DNA from: Pseudomonas putida
GTDB lineage: Bacteria; Pseudomonadota; Gammaproteobacteria; Pseudomonadales; Pseudomonadaceae
Length of the DNA stretch: 64,000 nucleotides
Assembly (NCBI RefSeq): GCF_028682175.1
Contig: NZ_JANHKS010000002.1
Location: 124,001-188,000 of the forward strand
Direction: 5' to 3'
The position numbers and the translations under genes were made by a program. Numbering within the stretch: the stretch's first letter is position 1; each line of letters begins with the position of its first letter. Shown one piece after another: positions 33,647 through 42,166 of the stretch. The notes under the pieces were generated by a model. That model did not search any database. It saw only the letters and a program-made list of their open reading frames with translations, and was not told where the DNA came from.

Positions 33647-33775
33647 TCAGCCGTTGAAAAACACAGCGACTTTGTTACCGGTCGGATCTCTGAGGTAGGC
33701 AACGTAGAAGAGTGAGTCGTAGAAGGCTACGGACGCATCGACATCGTTTGCACCGATCCACAGATAACTGAGCAT
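33647..33775 (-). pseudogene. Remnant of a glyoxalase/VOC gene with internal deletion
   Basis: A 42-codon frame reads MLSYLWIGANDVDASVAFYD and then, two residues later, FYVAYLRDPTGNKVAVFFNG before a stop. The first half is the standard N-terminus of a small VOC protein (metal residue region, helix VAFYD). The second half is its C-terminal strand pair with RDPTGNK. The roughly 75 residues that normally lie between are missing, so this looks like one in-frame internal deletion. It is too short to fold as a VOC dimer. Function is unlikely. Confidence 0.7.
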
Positions 33776-33857
33776 GGTCGTCTCAGGTAGACAGTTTGCG
33801 ATGGGCCAGGAGCGGTCGTTTAATCAATGTCGGCCTGCTTAATCAATAAGGCAAAGA

Positions 33858-34376
33858 TCAGTAATTTCTTTCACTCCAGTTTGGAGTCAGTCGTAGCTGA
33901 TCTTGCAATCCCTGCTCAAGAACATTAATCGGCCTCTTCAATGAATCCGGCGTGCCTGAATCTGATGATCCAAGCCATCCACAGACGTCATAGGTTTGCA
34001 TGATTCTTTCGTCACCCGCTTCTGGCCGAGGCCAGATCTCGACGACAACTGTCTGCATACCAAAAAGTCGTCGCCAAAACCCGCTCTCCCTAATGACCGC
34101 ACAGCAATTTTCTGCGTTAAAGTTTGAGGACCATGTGGAGTATCTTTCATCGTATAATTTTCTTCTGACTTTCAACGGGTCTCCCACATCAACGAAGTAG
34201 TCACGACGCTGAAGTGCAAGCATGTTAAAGGCGGCTTTCGTAAACTCCATGTCAGATAGGACACGCCCTTTATTTTCACAAAACCCGGGCGGTTCGAGAT
34301 TAAACAGAAGCGTGTAAAAAACCGCGCCACTCAAGAGGCATAGGACTCCAAGGGTGACGCCTAGGCTACTCCTCAC
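33858..34376 (-). CDS. Membrane-anchored protein of unknown function
   Basis: A 172-residue protein with one N-terminal membrane segment (VTLGVLCLLSGAVFYTLLF) and a soluble, probably periplasmic domain containing cysteine pairs (FCENKG, ENCCAVI, VCGWLG) and many aromatic residues. No family recognised. The GTG start overlaps the stop of a short coding fragment upstream (34373-34534) as GTGA, a sign of translational coupling to a gene now mostly lost. The DNA here looks more AT-rich than its neighbours, which may reflect transfer. Could be an accessory secretion or immunity-type protein; this is speculative. Confidence 0.65.
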   Translation of the reverse strand: MRSSLGVTLGVLCLLSGAVFYTLLFNLEPPGFCENKGRVLSDMEFTKAAFNMLALQRRDYFVDVGDPLKVRRKLYDERYSTWSSNFNAENCCAVIRESGFWRRLFGMQTVVVEIWPRPEAGDERIMQTYDVCGWLGSSDSGTPDSLKRPINVLEQGLQDQLRLTPNWSERNY

Positions 34377-34534
34377 AATCGTCTCCCTTGTAAATTGCCT
34401 GCTTTCGCTGTCGCCGCCAGCTCATTGATTTCGTTCTCTGATAAACGCTTATCATAGCCGGAGTCACCGCCGTCCCAGCCAACCGAATGCCACGAAACCT
34501 GAAGAACTGACGGCCAGCAGTAGCCTCCGAGCAC
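34373..34534 (-). pseudogene. C-terminal fragment of a lost gene, coupled to the unknown membrane protein
   Basis: An open frame of 53 codons ends ENEINELAATAKAGNLQGRR-L with its TGA overlapping the GTG start of the next gene. The text WHSVGWDGGDSGYDKRLSEN looks like genuine protein rather than chance (few rare residues, normal helix LSENEINELAATAKAG). An in-frame stop lies just upstream, and no plausible start with a ribosome site is seen. Best read as the 3' end of a larger gene that has been truncated. Confidence 0.5.
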
Positions 34535-34619
34535 ACATCACGAACTCTGCAGTATTTCTGATAGCATCCCTCCCCCCCGCTCAGTCAGCAACGCCGACAT
34601 CAACACACGGAGAGTGACA

Positions 34620-35216
34620 ATGAAACGCCTGAACGCCCTGCTCGCTGGAAGCTGCGCCGCGCTTATTGCAGCCTGTAGCAGTACAGGACCCTATCAAACA
34701 CCTGAAGATCTGGCCCGTATGAAGCAGGACCTCAAGCTGGAGCATGCACCCACCGGCGTGCTTCCTCTGAAATGGTCCTATTTCGACTATGGCATTCAAC
34801 AGGAAGGCGTGGACACGGTGGATGCTCTCGCGCTGGTTCAGCCTGGCTTGCTCACACTTGTGGGGTATGAAAAAGGCCATTATGTCCGTCAGGCTGAGTT
34901 CGCCAGTTCTTCAACCGACTGCATGTACATTTTCAAGGGTGATGTCAGCGCACAGCCAGTGTGGTTATTGAAAGCTGATCGCCCGGTATTCCTGACAACC
35001 GGCAACAACAGGGGACTCATTAACGTTCCCCTTCGCAAGCAATTGATTGATCAGATGACGTCCGCCGGCTTCCTTCCCCACCTCGATGCCCAGGGTATGC
35101 CCTATCAACCGACTGGCATTACCGAGCGCAAACTGGTTTTGATGACAGGCTATGGGCAGCGCGTGGAATCGATGGACCAGAATCAGGTTTACAACGTTTG
35201 CAAGAAACACAGTTAG
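34620..35216 (+). CDS. Lipoprotein of unknown function
   Basis: A 198-residue protein starting MKRLNALLAGSCAALIAACS, a signal peptide with lipobox IAAC. So it is a lipid-anchored envelope protein. The mature part is mixed alpha/beta, with VDALALVQPGLLTLVGYEKG, FASSSTDCMYIFKGD and a late YNVCKKHS. No known domain recognised. Start chosen at ATG 34620 with GGAGAG upstream. It is divergent from the remnant/unknown gene pair at 33858-34534 and converges on an NmrA-type gene. Lipoprotein call is good, function unknown. Confidence 0.78.
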   Translation: MKRLNALLAGSCAALIAACSSTGPYQTPEDLARMKQDLKLEHAPTGVLPLKWSYFDYGIQQEGVDTVDALALVQPGLLTLVGYEKGHYVRQAEFASSSTDCMYIFKGDVSAQPVWLLKADRPVFLTTGNNRGLINVPLRKQLIDQMTSAGFLPHLDAQGMPYQPTGITERKLVLMTGYGQRVESMDQNQVYNVCKKHS

Positions 35217-35301
35217 CCGTTGAGCTTTACGCAGAACAGCGGCCAATGGTGTCGAACATCAACACCATCGGCCGTCTCCCCCCTGCGAATGTGGGGCGAC
35301 C

Positions 35302-36171
35302 TCAAACCGAGGCAGCGATTTGAGCCGCGAGCTCGCGATAGGCGTGAAGTGGACGCCCGAGCATCTGGGTCAGACGTTCCACGTCACCCTTTTCCGGAAT
35401 CATGCCGTCTGTGATGAAACGCTCGCTCATCATGCGCATGTCATAGGCCATCCAGTTGGGCATGAACTGACGCAAGCTTTGCTCAAACGCGGCAGTGTCT
35501 TCACCCGGATAGGTGATTGGACGGCCCAGTGCCTGAGTCCATAGAGCGGCAATGTCCGTGCCGGTCAGGGTGTCAGGGCCTACCAGATTGATCCGTTCCA
35601 TTGGCAACGGTACAGACGACTGTTCACGACGCAGCAACTCGATGGCTGCAACCTCGCCAACGTCCCGGGTATCAATCATCGCCAGGCCTTTGCTGCCCAC
35701 TGGCATCGGGTAGATGCCGTAGCGGGTGATTACATCCTTGATCGTGTGATCGTTATCCATGAAGTAAGCGGGACGCAGAATCGTGGCGTTGAGCCCCATG
35801 TGTTCAATCATCCGCTCGACCCCGTACTTGCCTGCGAAATGCGGCACGTTCACGAAGCGATCACTGTGAATCACCGACAGATAGACGATGCGCTCGATGC
35901 CGGCTTCCCGGGCGATGTTGAGGGCGATCACTGCCTGTGTGTACTCGTCTGCCACCACTGCGTTCAGCAGAAAGAGTGTCGAGACGCCAGCGAATGCTTT
36001 ACGCAATGAGTCTACGTCGAGCAGGTCCCCCTGAACGATTTCGACACTCGCCGGGAAGTTGGCTTTGGATGGGTCACGGACGAGTGCGCGGACGTCGGCA
36101 CCGCGCTTGACGAGCTGTTCAACTACCTGGCCGCCTACATTGCCAGTCGCGCCGGTAACAAGAATGGTCAT
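35302..36171 (-). CDS. NmrA-like NAD(P)H-dependent oxidoreductase (HSCARG/azoreductase type)
   Basis: A 289-residue atypical SDR: MTILVTGATGNVGGQVVEQL at the N-terminus with the GATGNVG loop, ALVRDPSKANFP, VEIVQGDLLD, RIVYLSVIHSDRF and ILRPAYFMDN. These match the NmrA/HSCARG redox-sensor and NAD(P)H-azoreductase groups. ATG 36171 has AAGGAA at the right distance. It is divergent from a LysR gene (36307) with about 135 bp between, which is probably its regulator. A second member of this family is at 3920-4807. Role as enzyme or cofactor sensor cannot be decided here. Confidence 0.9.
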   Translation of the reverse strand: MTILVTGATGNVGGQVVEQLVKRGADVRALVRDPSKANFPASVEIVQGDLLDVDSLRKAFAGVSTLFLLNAVVADEYTQAVIALNIAREAGIERIVYLSVIHSDRFVNVPHFAGKYGVERMIEHMGLNATILRPAYFMDNDHTIKDVITRYGIYPMPVGSKGLAMIDTRDVGEVAAIELLRREQSSVPLPMERINLVGPDTLTGTDIAALWTQALGRPITYPGEDTAAFEQSLRQFMPNWMAYDMRMMSERFITDGMIPEKGDVERLTQMLGRPLHAYRELAAQIAASV

Positions 36172-36306
36172 GATGATTTCCTTCGTGATAGTCAGGTTGT
36201 TCAAGCAACACTGCGGTATTGCGTGTGCATGGCCTCACGATAAGGGGTTCCATATCCTGGATGAAGAGCCTAAAATCGATACACCTCGTACCATAAATGA
36301 GACGAC

Positions 36307-37185
36307 ATGGACCTCAATGCCCTCAGTGACTTCCAGTTGGTTGCGACCCACGCAGGCTTTGGCAAAGCCAGCCGCGCCAGCGGTCGATCCAAGGCGACAC
36401 TGTCGCGCCGCATGGCTGATCTTGAAGATGCGCTGGGTGTCAGGCTTATCGAGCGAGGCAGCCACAGTCTCGAATTGACCGAAGCAGGGAAAGCCCTGAT
36501 AGCCAGGATCGAAGGCCCGATGCGGGAAGTCAGCGAAGCAGTCGATGCGGCAAAAGAAGGCGTCGCAGCGCCACGGGGCCGACTGCGTATTGCTGCACCG
36601 TTGCTGTTCTCGCAGCTCGCGCTCGGAAGGCTTGCGGCCGCATTCCAGGCCATCTATCCCGACGTGGAAATCGAGGCTGTATCGGAAGATCGCTTCATCG
36701 ATCTTGTCGACGAACAATTCGATGTTGCCATTCGAATCAATCCGAGCAGTGACAGCACCCTGGTGGGACGATGCTTCGCGAGGGACCGGATGGTTCTGGT
36801 GGCTGCGCCATCGGTGCCGATTCCGAGTGGGTGCGCCGATAAACCTGGCCGGGTGCCTGCCGTGGTGATGACGACCTATACGGACGGAACGCTATGGTCG
36901 GTCAATGATGGCCTGTTGAGCGTCGAGCCCAGGCCAGTGCTGCGACTGTCTTCGCTGCTGGCAATGCGCGACGCCGTGGTCGCTGGCGCAGGTGCAGCGA
37001 TGTTGCCGCAATCGATCATTGGCGCTTCGCTGGCAAGAGGCGAGCTGGTGTCGTGGGGTGCTGCAAACAACGAGACTGAACTCTGGGTGCTGCATACGTC
37101 GCGGCGTCTGCAAAGCCCGAAGGTTCGGGCTTTTGTGGCGTTCATATCCAGCCAGTATCCAGATGGGTCGTTCTCGATCCCCTAG
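36307..37185 (+). CDS. LysR-family transcription regulator
   Basis: A 292-residue LysR protein. It has an HTH with LVATHAGFGKASRASGRSKA, LSRRMADLEDALGVRLIERG and SHSLELTEAGKAL, and an effector domain starting GRLRIAAPLLFSQLALGRLA. It is divergent from the NmrA-type oxidoreductase and is the likely regulator of that gene. A short variant of the usual LysR N-terminus (MDLNALSDFQLVATHAGFGK) is seen. Inducer unknown. Confidence 0.92.
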   Translation: MDLNALSDFQLVATHAGFGKASRASGRSKATLSRRMADLEDALGVRLIERGSHSLELTEAGKALIARIEGPMREVSEAVDAAKEGVAAPRGRLRIAAPLLFSQLALGRLAAAFQAIYPDVEIEAVSEDRFIDLVDEQFDVAIRINPSSDSTLVGRCFARDRMVLVAAPSVPIPSGCADKPGRVPAVVMTTYTDGTLWSVNDGLLSVEPRPVLRLSSLLAMRDAVVAGAGAAMLPQSIIGASLARGELVSWGAANNETELWVLHTSRRLQSPKVRAFVAFISSQYPDGSFSIP

Positions 37186-37267
37186 TCGCTCACGAACGGC
37201 CGTTCATCCCGGCGGGAAAAAATCATCGGCCGTCGTGTACACGAGGTGTCAACCAAAGAAGAACGCC

Positions 37268-37828
37268 TCAGGTGTTCTCATCAGCATTGATAAACTTCTT
37301 GCGATTGACCATCCAGGGCAACGCAGGCTGGCTGCGTATTTTCTTGTAGCGGTTTTTCGTGAACTGGTAGGTCACCAGGTCTTTGAAGTGACGGTTTCCT
37401 TTGACCACCTCGTAGGTGATAAGAAAATAGATCAAAGGGCTGTCTGCGTCGGTCCAGGTCTGCAATGTCTGCTCAAGGGCCTTGGCAACATCTTCGACAC
37501 GGCTATAGCCGATGAAGGTCTGGAAGACTGCCTGCGCAGCCTTGCTGCGCAACTTCTCGATTTCATTGATATCCGTGTGAGCGCGTTTCCACTCCCACTC
37601 GACGTAGGTCAGAACGTCTTTATCAGAGTATTGCACCACTGCATCAGTACGCCCGCCAGATTCAAAAAGCGCCCGTGCGCCAAGCAGGCTGGAGCATTGC
37701 CGAACGACCAGACCCATGTGGATTGTCCAGTTGGCACGATTGGCCAAACCTGCGGATTCATCTACGGGAAAGTCTTTGTACCAGAGGTAGTTGAATAGCG
37801 TGACGAAGTCTCTTTCAATCCGTTTCAT
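37268..37828 (-). CDS. Protein of unknown function with a possible PD-(D/E)xK-like motif
   Basis: A 186-residue soluble protein starting MKRIERDFVTLFNYLWYKDF. No family recognised with confidence. The middle reads GRTDAVVQYSD, then VLTYVEWEWK: an aspartate on one strand and, 16 residues on, a hydrophobic strand ending E-W-K. This is the spacing and shape of the PD-(D/E)xK nuclease core, and the C-terminal part is basic (FTKNRYKKIRSQP). ATG 37828 is preceded by GGAAT; an open leader to 37918 is less likely. It is isolated, with no methylase or defence partner nearby. Nuclease reading is a hypothesis. Confidence 0.6.
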   Translation of the reverse strand: MKRIERDFVTLFNYLWYKDFPVDESAGLANRANWTIHMGLVVRQCSSLLGARALFESGGRTDAVVQYSDKDVLTYVEWEWKRAHTDINEIEKLRSKAAQAVFQTFIGYSRVEDVAKALEQTLQTWTDADSPLIYFLITYEVVKGNRHFKDLVTYQFTKNRYKKIRSQPALPWMVNRKKFINADENT

Positions 37829-38064
37829 AAAAAATTCCGTACTGTCGCGTATGTCGAGTGATCTGACCTGACATGCACCGGAAAGCGCCGCTCTAGAGCC
37901 TTGCGCTACCGGTTGCATCCGTGACTGTATCGGCGAAATTCTTCAAACTTGAGATTCGTCTCTCCATCGTTTATGGGAAGTCTCCAGTACCTGAAGTTGC
38001 AACGAGAGAACACTCCAACAGGAGCTCGCCACATGAACTCGATAAGACTCGGCAATCGCCCGCC

Positions 38065-39930
38065 CTAACCCACCGGCCGCAGATTCGCCACTCCCAATCT
38101 TCGCATCAGATCCACCTTCTTGCGCCGATGACTCTGCATGCGCCCAAGCACGTTATCCAGGCAGCGAATGGCTTCCAGGATATGCGGGCCCTTGTTCAGC
38201 ATCACACATTCGGCGCGAGCGCCTGTGGCGGCGTCGGTCATTTCGGCGCGGGTCGGGCTGCCGGTCTTGGCCAGCGTTTCCAGCACTTGCGTGGCCCAGA
38301 TGACCGGCACATGGGCGGCCTCGCAGATGCACAGGAGTTCTTCCTGCAGCTCGGCCGTGCGTTCAAAGCCGGTTTCGATGGCCAGGTCGCCACGGGCGAT
38401 CATCACGCCGAGCCTGGGCAGTTGCATGCCTGCGATCAGCAATTGGGCGAGGTTGTCGAAGGCCTGCCGGGTTTCGATCTTCAGCACGACCGCCATGTTC
38501 AATGCATCCAGGCGGATCAGATGGCCCGCCAGTGACTCGATGTCCGCGCCGCTGTTGACGAACGACATCTGCACCCCATCGGCGTTTTTACAGGCGAACT
38601 CCAGCGCCTGGATGTCGCTGGCAGAAAGCGCCTCCAGCTTGAGATCGCTGTCGGGCAGGTTGATGCCCTTGTCGCTCTTGAGCTTCGCACCGCCAGGGGC
38701 GTGATTGATCAGGACGTGAAGCGCGTCGGGTTCGACCGTCTGGATGGTCCCGCCGATCTTGCCGTCGTCGAACCAGATCGGCTCGCCGACTTTAACGTCA
38801 GCGAACACCGAGGGCAGCGTACAGCCGATGGTTGCCGGTGCCTTGACCTGGCCTGATTGATCGAGCATGGCACTGCGGCCGCTGCGCGCGTCCCGGGTCA
38901 GCAGCAGGATGTCCCCTTCTTTCAGCTTGATGCTTTGCGCGGGCTTGCGCGAGACGTCGAGCACTCGCGCCGACTTCTTGCGGCCGTTGCGCTTTTTCAG
39001 ATTGAGGGTCACGCCGGGCACCAGGTAGGCAGTCTTGTCCAGCGCCGCCCAGCAACCGTTGTCGCTCACCTCGGTAATGCGCATGCGACGCCTGGACTCG
39101 CGGGCGTCGCTCAAGGCAATGACATCGCCGACAAGCAGACTGCAAAGCCATTTGCGCGGCACCTGGATGGCCTGTTGCTCTTGTGCGGGCATGTGCTCGC
39201 CATGGTGCAGCCACACCCGGGCGGGCGTGACCACGCGACCGAATACGTCACGGTTCGGCCGCAGGCGCAGTACCGCAGGCGCGGGATCGATCAGGCCGGT
39301 GCGCAGCTTGGGCCCGGCCAGGTCCATCAGCACCGCGCACGGTTTGCTCAACGCGCGCGATGCACGGTGCACGTGCTCGATCATCCGCGCCCAGTCTTGC
39401 GCGGTGTCGTGGGCACAGTTGATCCGCGCGCAGTCCATCCCGGCGTTCAACATATCCTTGACCTGCCCGTAGTCGGCGGCGGCCTCGCTGGGCAAGGTGA
39501 CCATGATCCGGGTGCCACGCTCTGGAGGCTGCCCGCCGAACAACGCCTGGGTGTGGGCCTCCAGCGGTTCCTCAGCGTTGTCTTTGAGCTGTGGCGATGT
39601 GGCAGAGGGTGTTTGCGAGTCGGCGCTTAACCGCTGCAGCACCTCGATGACCCGGTCCAGTGCGGTCAGCGCATCGGCTTCGCAACGCCCCAGCGACGAC
39701 AGCCCGAGCCTGGACAGGGTCTGCTGCAAGGGCCTGATGTCATGGCGACGCAGTGCCAGGTAGGCGAGCAGGTTTTGCGCGCTGGCCAGGTGCACGGGAT
39801 GCAGGTGCATGTCCTCGACCCGCGCTTGGGCGGCAGTCATCTTGTTTCGCAGAAACAGGGTTTCACGCAGCGCGGCCTTGATGGCGTCGTCATCAAGGCT
39901 AGAGAATCCGGCGGACTGGATGGCGTTCAT
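38065..39930 (-). CDS. Pyruvate kinase-like protein with extra N-terminal domain and no allosteric C-domain
   Basis: A 621-residue protein. Residues 1-150 form a helical domain unknown to me (DDDAIKAALRETLFLRNKMT). From about 165 the pyruvate kinase barrel appears: RGTRIMVTLPSEAAADYGQV, NAGMDCARINCAHD, VLMDLAGPKLRTG, later VVLKIETRQAF with the catalytic Lys and metal Glu, VMIARGDLAIETGFE with metal Asp, and IWATQVLETLAKTGSPTRAE. The inserted B region is about twice the normal length. The usual ADP-loop SGETA is replaced by NKGPHI, and the allosteric C-terminal domain is absent. It is 10 bp downstream of the phosphate transporter gene, clearly one operon. It may be a phosphate-linked phosphotransferase rather than a glycolytic kinase. 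Confidence 0.85.
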   Translation of the reverse strand: MNAIQSAGFSSLDDDAIKAALRETLFLRNKMTAAQARVEDMHLHPVHLASAQNLLAYLALRRHDIRPLQQTLSRLGLSSLGRCEADALTALDRVIEVLQRLSADSQTPSATSPQLKDNAEEPLEAHTQALFGGQPPERGTRIMVTLPSEAAADYGQVKDMLNAGMDCARINCAHDTAQDWARMIEHVHRASRALSKPCAVLMDLAGPKLRTGLIDPAPAVLRLRPNRDVFGRVVTPARVWLHHGEHMPAQEQQAIQVPRKWLCSLLVGDVIALSDARESRRRMRITEVSDNGCWAALDKTAYLVPGVTLNLKKRNGRKKSARVLDVSRKPAQSIKLKEGDILLLTRDARSGRSAMLDQSGQVKAPATIGCTLPSVFADVKVGEPIWFDDGKIGGTIQTVEPDALHVLINHAPGGAKLKSDKGINLPDSDLKLEALSASDIQALEFACKNADGVQMSFVNSGADIESLAGHLIRLDALNMAVVLKIETRQAFDNLAQLLIAGMQLPRLGVMIARGDLAIETGFERTAELQEELLCICEAAHVPVIWATQVLETLAKTGSPTRAEMTDAATGARAECVMLNKGPHILEAIRCLDNVLGRMQSHRRKKVDLMRRLGVANLRPVG

Positions 39931-39940
39931 GGCTCGGCAC

Positions 39941-41545
39941 TCAGAAAATGGAATGGAACAGCCAGAACAGCAGTGCCGAGAGCGCCATGGCGGCAGGCAG
40001 GGTGAACACCCACGCCAGAATCAGGTTGCGCACCGTGGCCATTTGCAGGCCGCTGCCGTTGGCGGCCATGGCGCCGGCGACGCCCGACGAGAGCACATGG
40101 GTGGTGGACACCGGCAAGCCGAACACGTCGGCTGCGCCAATGGTTGCCATGGTCACCAGTTCAGCGCTGGCGCCCTGGGCGTAGGTCAGGTGCGCCTTGC
40201 CGATCCGCTCGCCAACCGTGATGACGATGCGACGCCAACCCACCAGGGTGCCAAGCCCCAGCGCGATGGCCACGGCGATCTTCACCCAGAACGGAATGAA
40301 GCGCGTGGCCGCATCGATCTGGCGTTTGAATTCGGCCACGTTGGTGCGCGTGTCCGCGGAAAAGTCATCAAGGTGCTGGGTGCCCAGCAGCCGGATGCTC
40401 TCCGAAGTCAGGAACATGTCGTTGCGCACGTTGGTCATGGCCTGGGCGGGCACCTTGGCCAGCGTCCCGTAGTTCTTCACCTCGTCGGCGATGATCCCGG
40501 TCACGGCGGCCAGCGCAGGAATCGTGTCTTCGCTGGCTTTTCGGGTGCGCACGTATTCCATCAGCGCCGTGCGCGGATCCTCCACGCGGCGCCCTTTGGC
40601 TTCGTTGGTCAGCCCCTGATGGGTGACCTGCGCGACCGCCACAAACTGGGTGGTCTGGGTCACCGGCACTGCGCGGTCCAGCGCGTACGCCATCGGCAAG
40701 GTGCCCACCAGAATCAGCATGATCAGCCCCATGCCCTTCTGCCCATCGTTGGAGCCGTGGGCGAAGGAGACCCCGCTGCATGTCAGAATCAACAGCCCGC
40801 GAATCCAGGGCGGTGGCGGATTCTGGCCCTTGGGCTCCTGATACAGCTCTTTCTGTTTGACCAGCAGCCTGAGGAGCAGCAGCAATCCCGCCGCGCAGAC
40901 CAAACCCACCAGTGGCGACAGCAACAGCGCGTAGGCCACCTTGGACACCTGCGACCAGTCGACGCTGTCCGATGCAGAGCGGCCCTGCATCCAGGCATTG
41001 GCCAGCCCGACGCCGAGGATCGAGCCGATCAGGGTATGCGATGAAGACGCCGGCAGCCCCAGCCACCAGGTGCCCAGGTTCCAGACGATGGCGGCGATCA
41101 GCAGCGCGAAGATCATCGCGAAACCGTTCGCCGAACCGACCTGGAGGATCATGTCCACAGGCAGCAGCGCAATGATGCTGAAGGCCACCGCGCCGCTTGA
41201 AGCCAGCACGCCGCTGAAGTTGCAGAAGCCCGACCACACCACCGCGATGTTCGCCGGCAGCGAGTGGGTGTAGATCACCGTCGCCACCGCGTTGGCCGTG
41301 TCGTGGAAACCGTTGACGAATTCGAAGCCCAACGCAATCACCAGCGCCAGGCACAGCAGGCCATAGGGCAGCCAGGTAGTGGCCACGGCTCCGGCGTCAT
41401 CGACGTCCTGAACGATGCCCCATCCGCTGACGATCACACCGACGACCAGCAGGCCGAAGAACAGCGCCAGACTTCGCCGGCTCAGGGCATGATCGAGTTT
41501 GGGGCGTGAAAGATGGGCAGTGTCATGGGCGGCTGAATTGTTCAT
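39941..41545 (-). CDS. pitA: Low-affinity inorganic phosphate transporter (PiT family)
   Basis: A 534-residue membrane transporter with two PHO4 repeats: GFEFVNGFHDTANAVATVIY (first repeat, signature GFHDTANAVA) and GVSFAHGSNDGQKGMGLIML (second repeat, HGSNDGQ). A C-terminal pair WRRIVITVGERIGK and GLPVSTTHVLSSGVAGAMAA completes the pattern. A soluble loop of about 130 residues sits in the middle. Such carriers import metal-phosphate with protons. It is the first gene of a two-gene operon with the unusual pyruvate kinase. The long PitA form seen here is common in pseudomonads. Confidence 0.93.
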   Translation of the reverse strand: MNNSAAHDTAHLSRPKLDHALSRRSLALFFGLLVVGVIVSGWGIVQDVDDAGAVATTWLPYGLLCLALVIALGFEFVNGFHDTANAVATVIYTHSLPANIAVVWSGFCNFSGVLASSGAVAFSIIALLPVDMILQVGSANGFAMIFALLIAAIVWNLGTWWLGLPASSSHTLIGSILGVGLANAWMQGRSASDSVDWSQVSKVAYALLLSPLVGLVCAAGLLLLLRLLVKQKELYQEPKGQNPPPPWIRGLLILTCSGVSFAHGSNDGQKGMGLIMLILVGTLPMAYALDRAVPVTQTTQFVAVAQVTHQGLTNEAKGRRVEDPRTALMEYVRTRKASEDTIPALAAVTGIIADEVKNYGTLAKVPAQAMTNVRNDMFLTSESIRLLGTQHLDDFSADTRTNVAEFKRQIDAATRFIPFWVKIAVAIALGLGTLVGWRRIVITVGERIGKAHLTYAQGASAELVTMATIGAADVFGLPVSTTHVLSSGVAGAMAANGSGLQMATVRNLILAWVFTLPAAMALSALLFWLFHSIF

Positions 41546-41716
41546 GTTGTTGTCTCAGCTCAAAGTGAGACTTCAACCTAGTCAGCGCAGATGACGCTTT
41601 TCTTACCAGTGGCGATATCAGGGACGATACGCCGAGACTTTAGACTAACGGGCCCAAACTCCACTCAAACGATTGGCTTGCTCTCTCCAGAGCGGACAGT
41701 GACTTCACGGACTGCT

Positions 41717-41950
41717 CTACTCAGCCAACAGCGCTTCGTCGACATCGATGGACGGCACTGAAACGGCACACCGCTGCGCTTTTAGCCAGCTGCGCATTCT
41801 CTCGGTGTCGAAGATCTGCCCCGGCTCCATCAAGCTGAGCACCAGTGCCAGGGACATGCGATAGCGGCCGCACTCCGCGCAGCGACGCTCTTCCCAACCC
41901 TCTGTGCTCTCGATGGTTTCAGCGTGGCCTGCGCAAATCAGACAACTCAT
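41717..41950 (-). CDS. Small zinc-ribbon protein of unknown function
   Basis: A 77-residue protein with two Cys-x-x-Cys knuckles: SCLICAGHAE near the start and RCAECGRYRMS near residue 24, a compact zinc ribbon. A helical C-terminal half follows (LVLSLMEPGQIFDTERMRSWL, in part). Such small proteins may bind nucleic acid or a protein partner. It is alone, upstream of nothing obvious, between the MHS transporter and phosphate operon. Gene likely real because of the ordered cysteine spacing. Confidence 0.68.
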   Translation of the reverse strand: MSCLICAGHAETIESTEGWEERRCAECGRYRMSLALVLSLMEPGQIFDTERMRSWLKAQRCAVSVPSIDVDEALLAE

Positions 41951-42166
41951 GGCGCCCCCTTCTTGTTTGAGTCTGCGGGAGATGAAGTCATTGGAGGGTA
42001 ACGCTCGTTCATGAGCATTCCAAGACGGGCGGCGGATCGATGATGAGCGGCAGGATGCGAGCGCCCGAGCGAATGCTTGATACGGAAGGGATAAGCCAAG
42101 GCCAGAAAGGTCTTCCCTGACCTGTGCGTTGTCGACGCGACTGACTCTTGAATCCCTGACGTCGAA

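Noticed and set aside
39809..41044. Plus-strand open frame opposite pitA and the pyruvate-kinase-like gene
   Set aside because: Spans two real genes on the other strand; glycine- and histidine-rich shadow.
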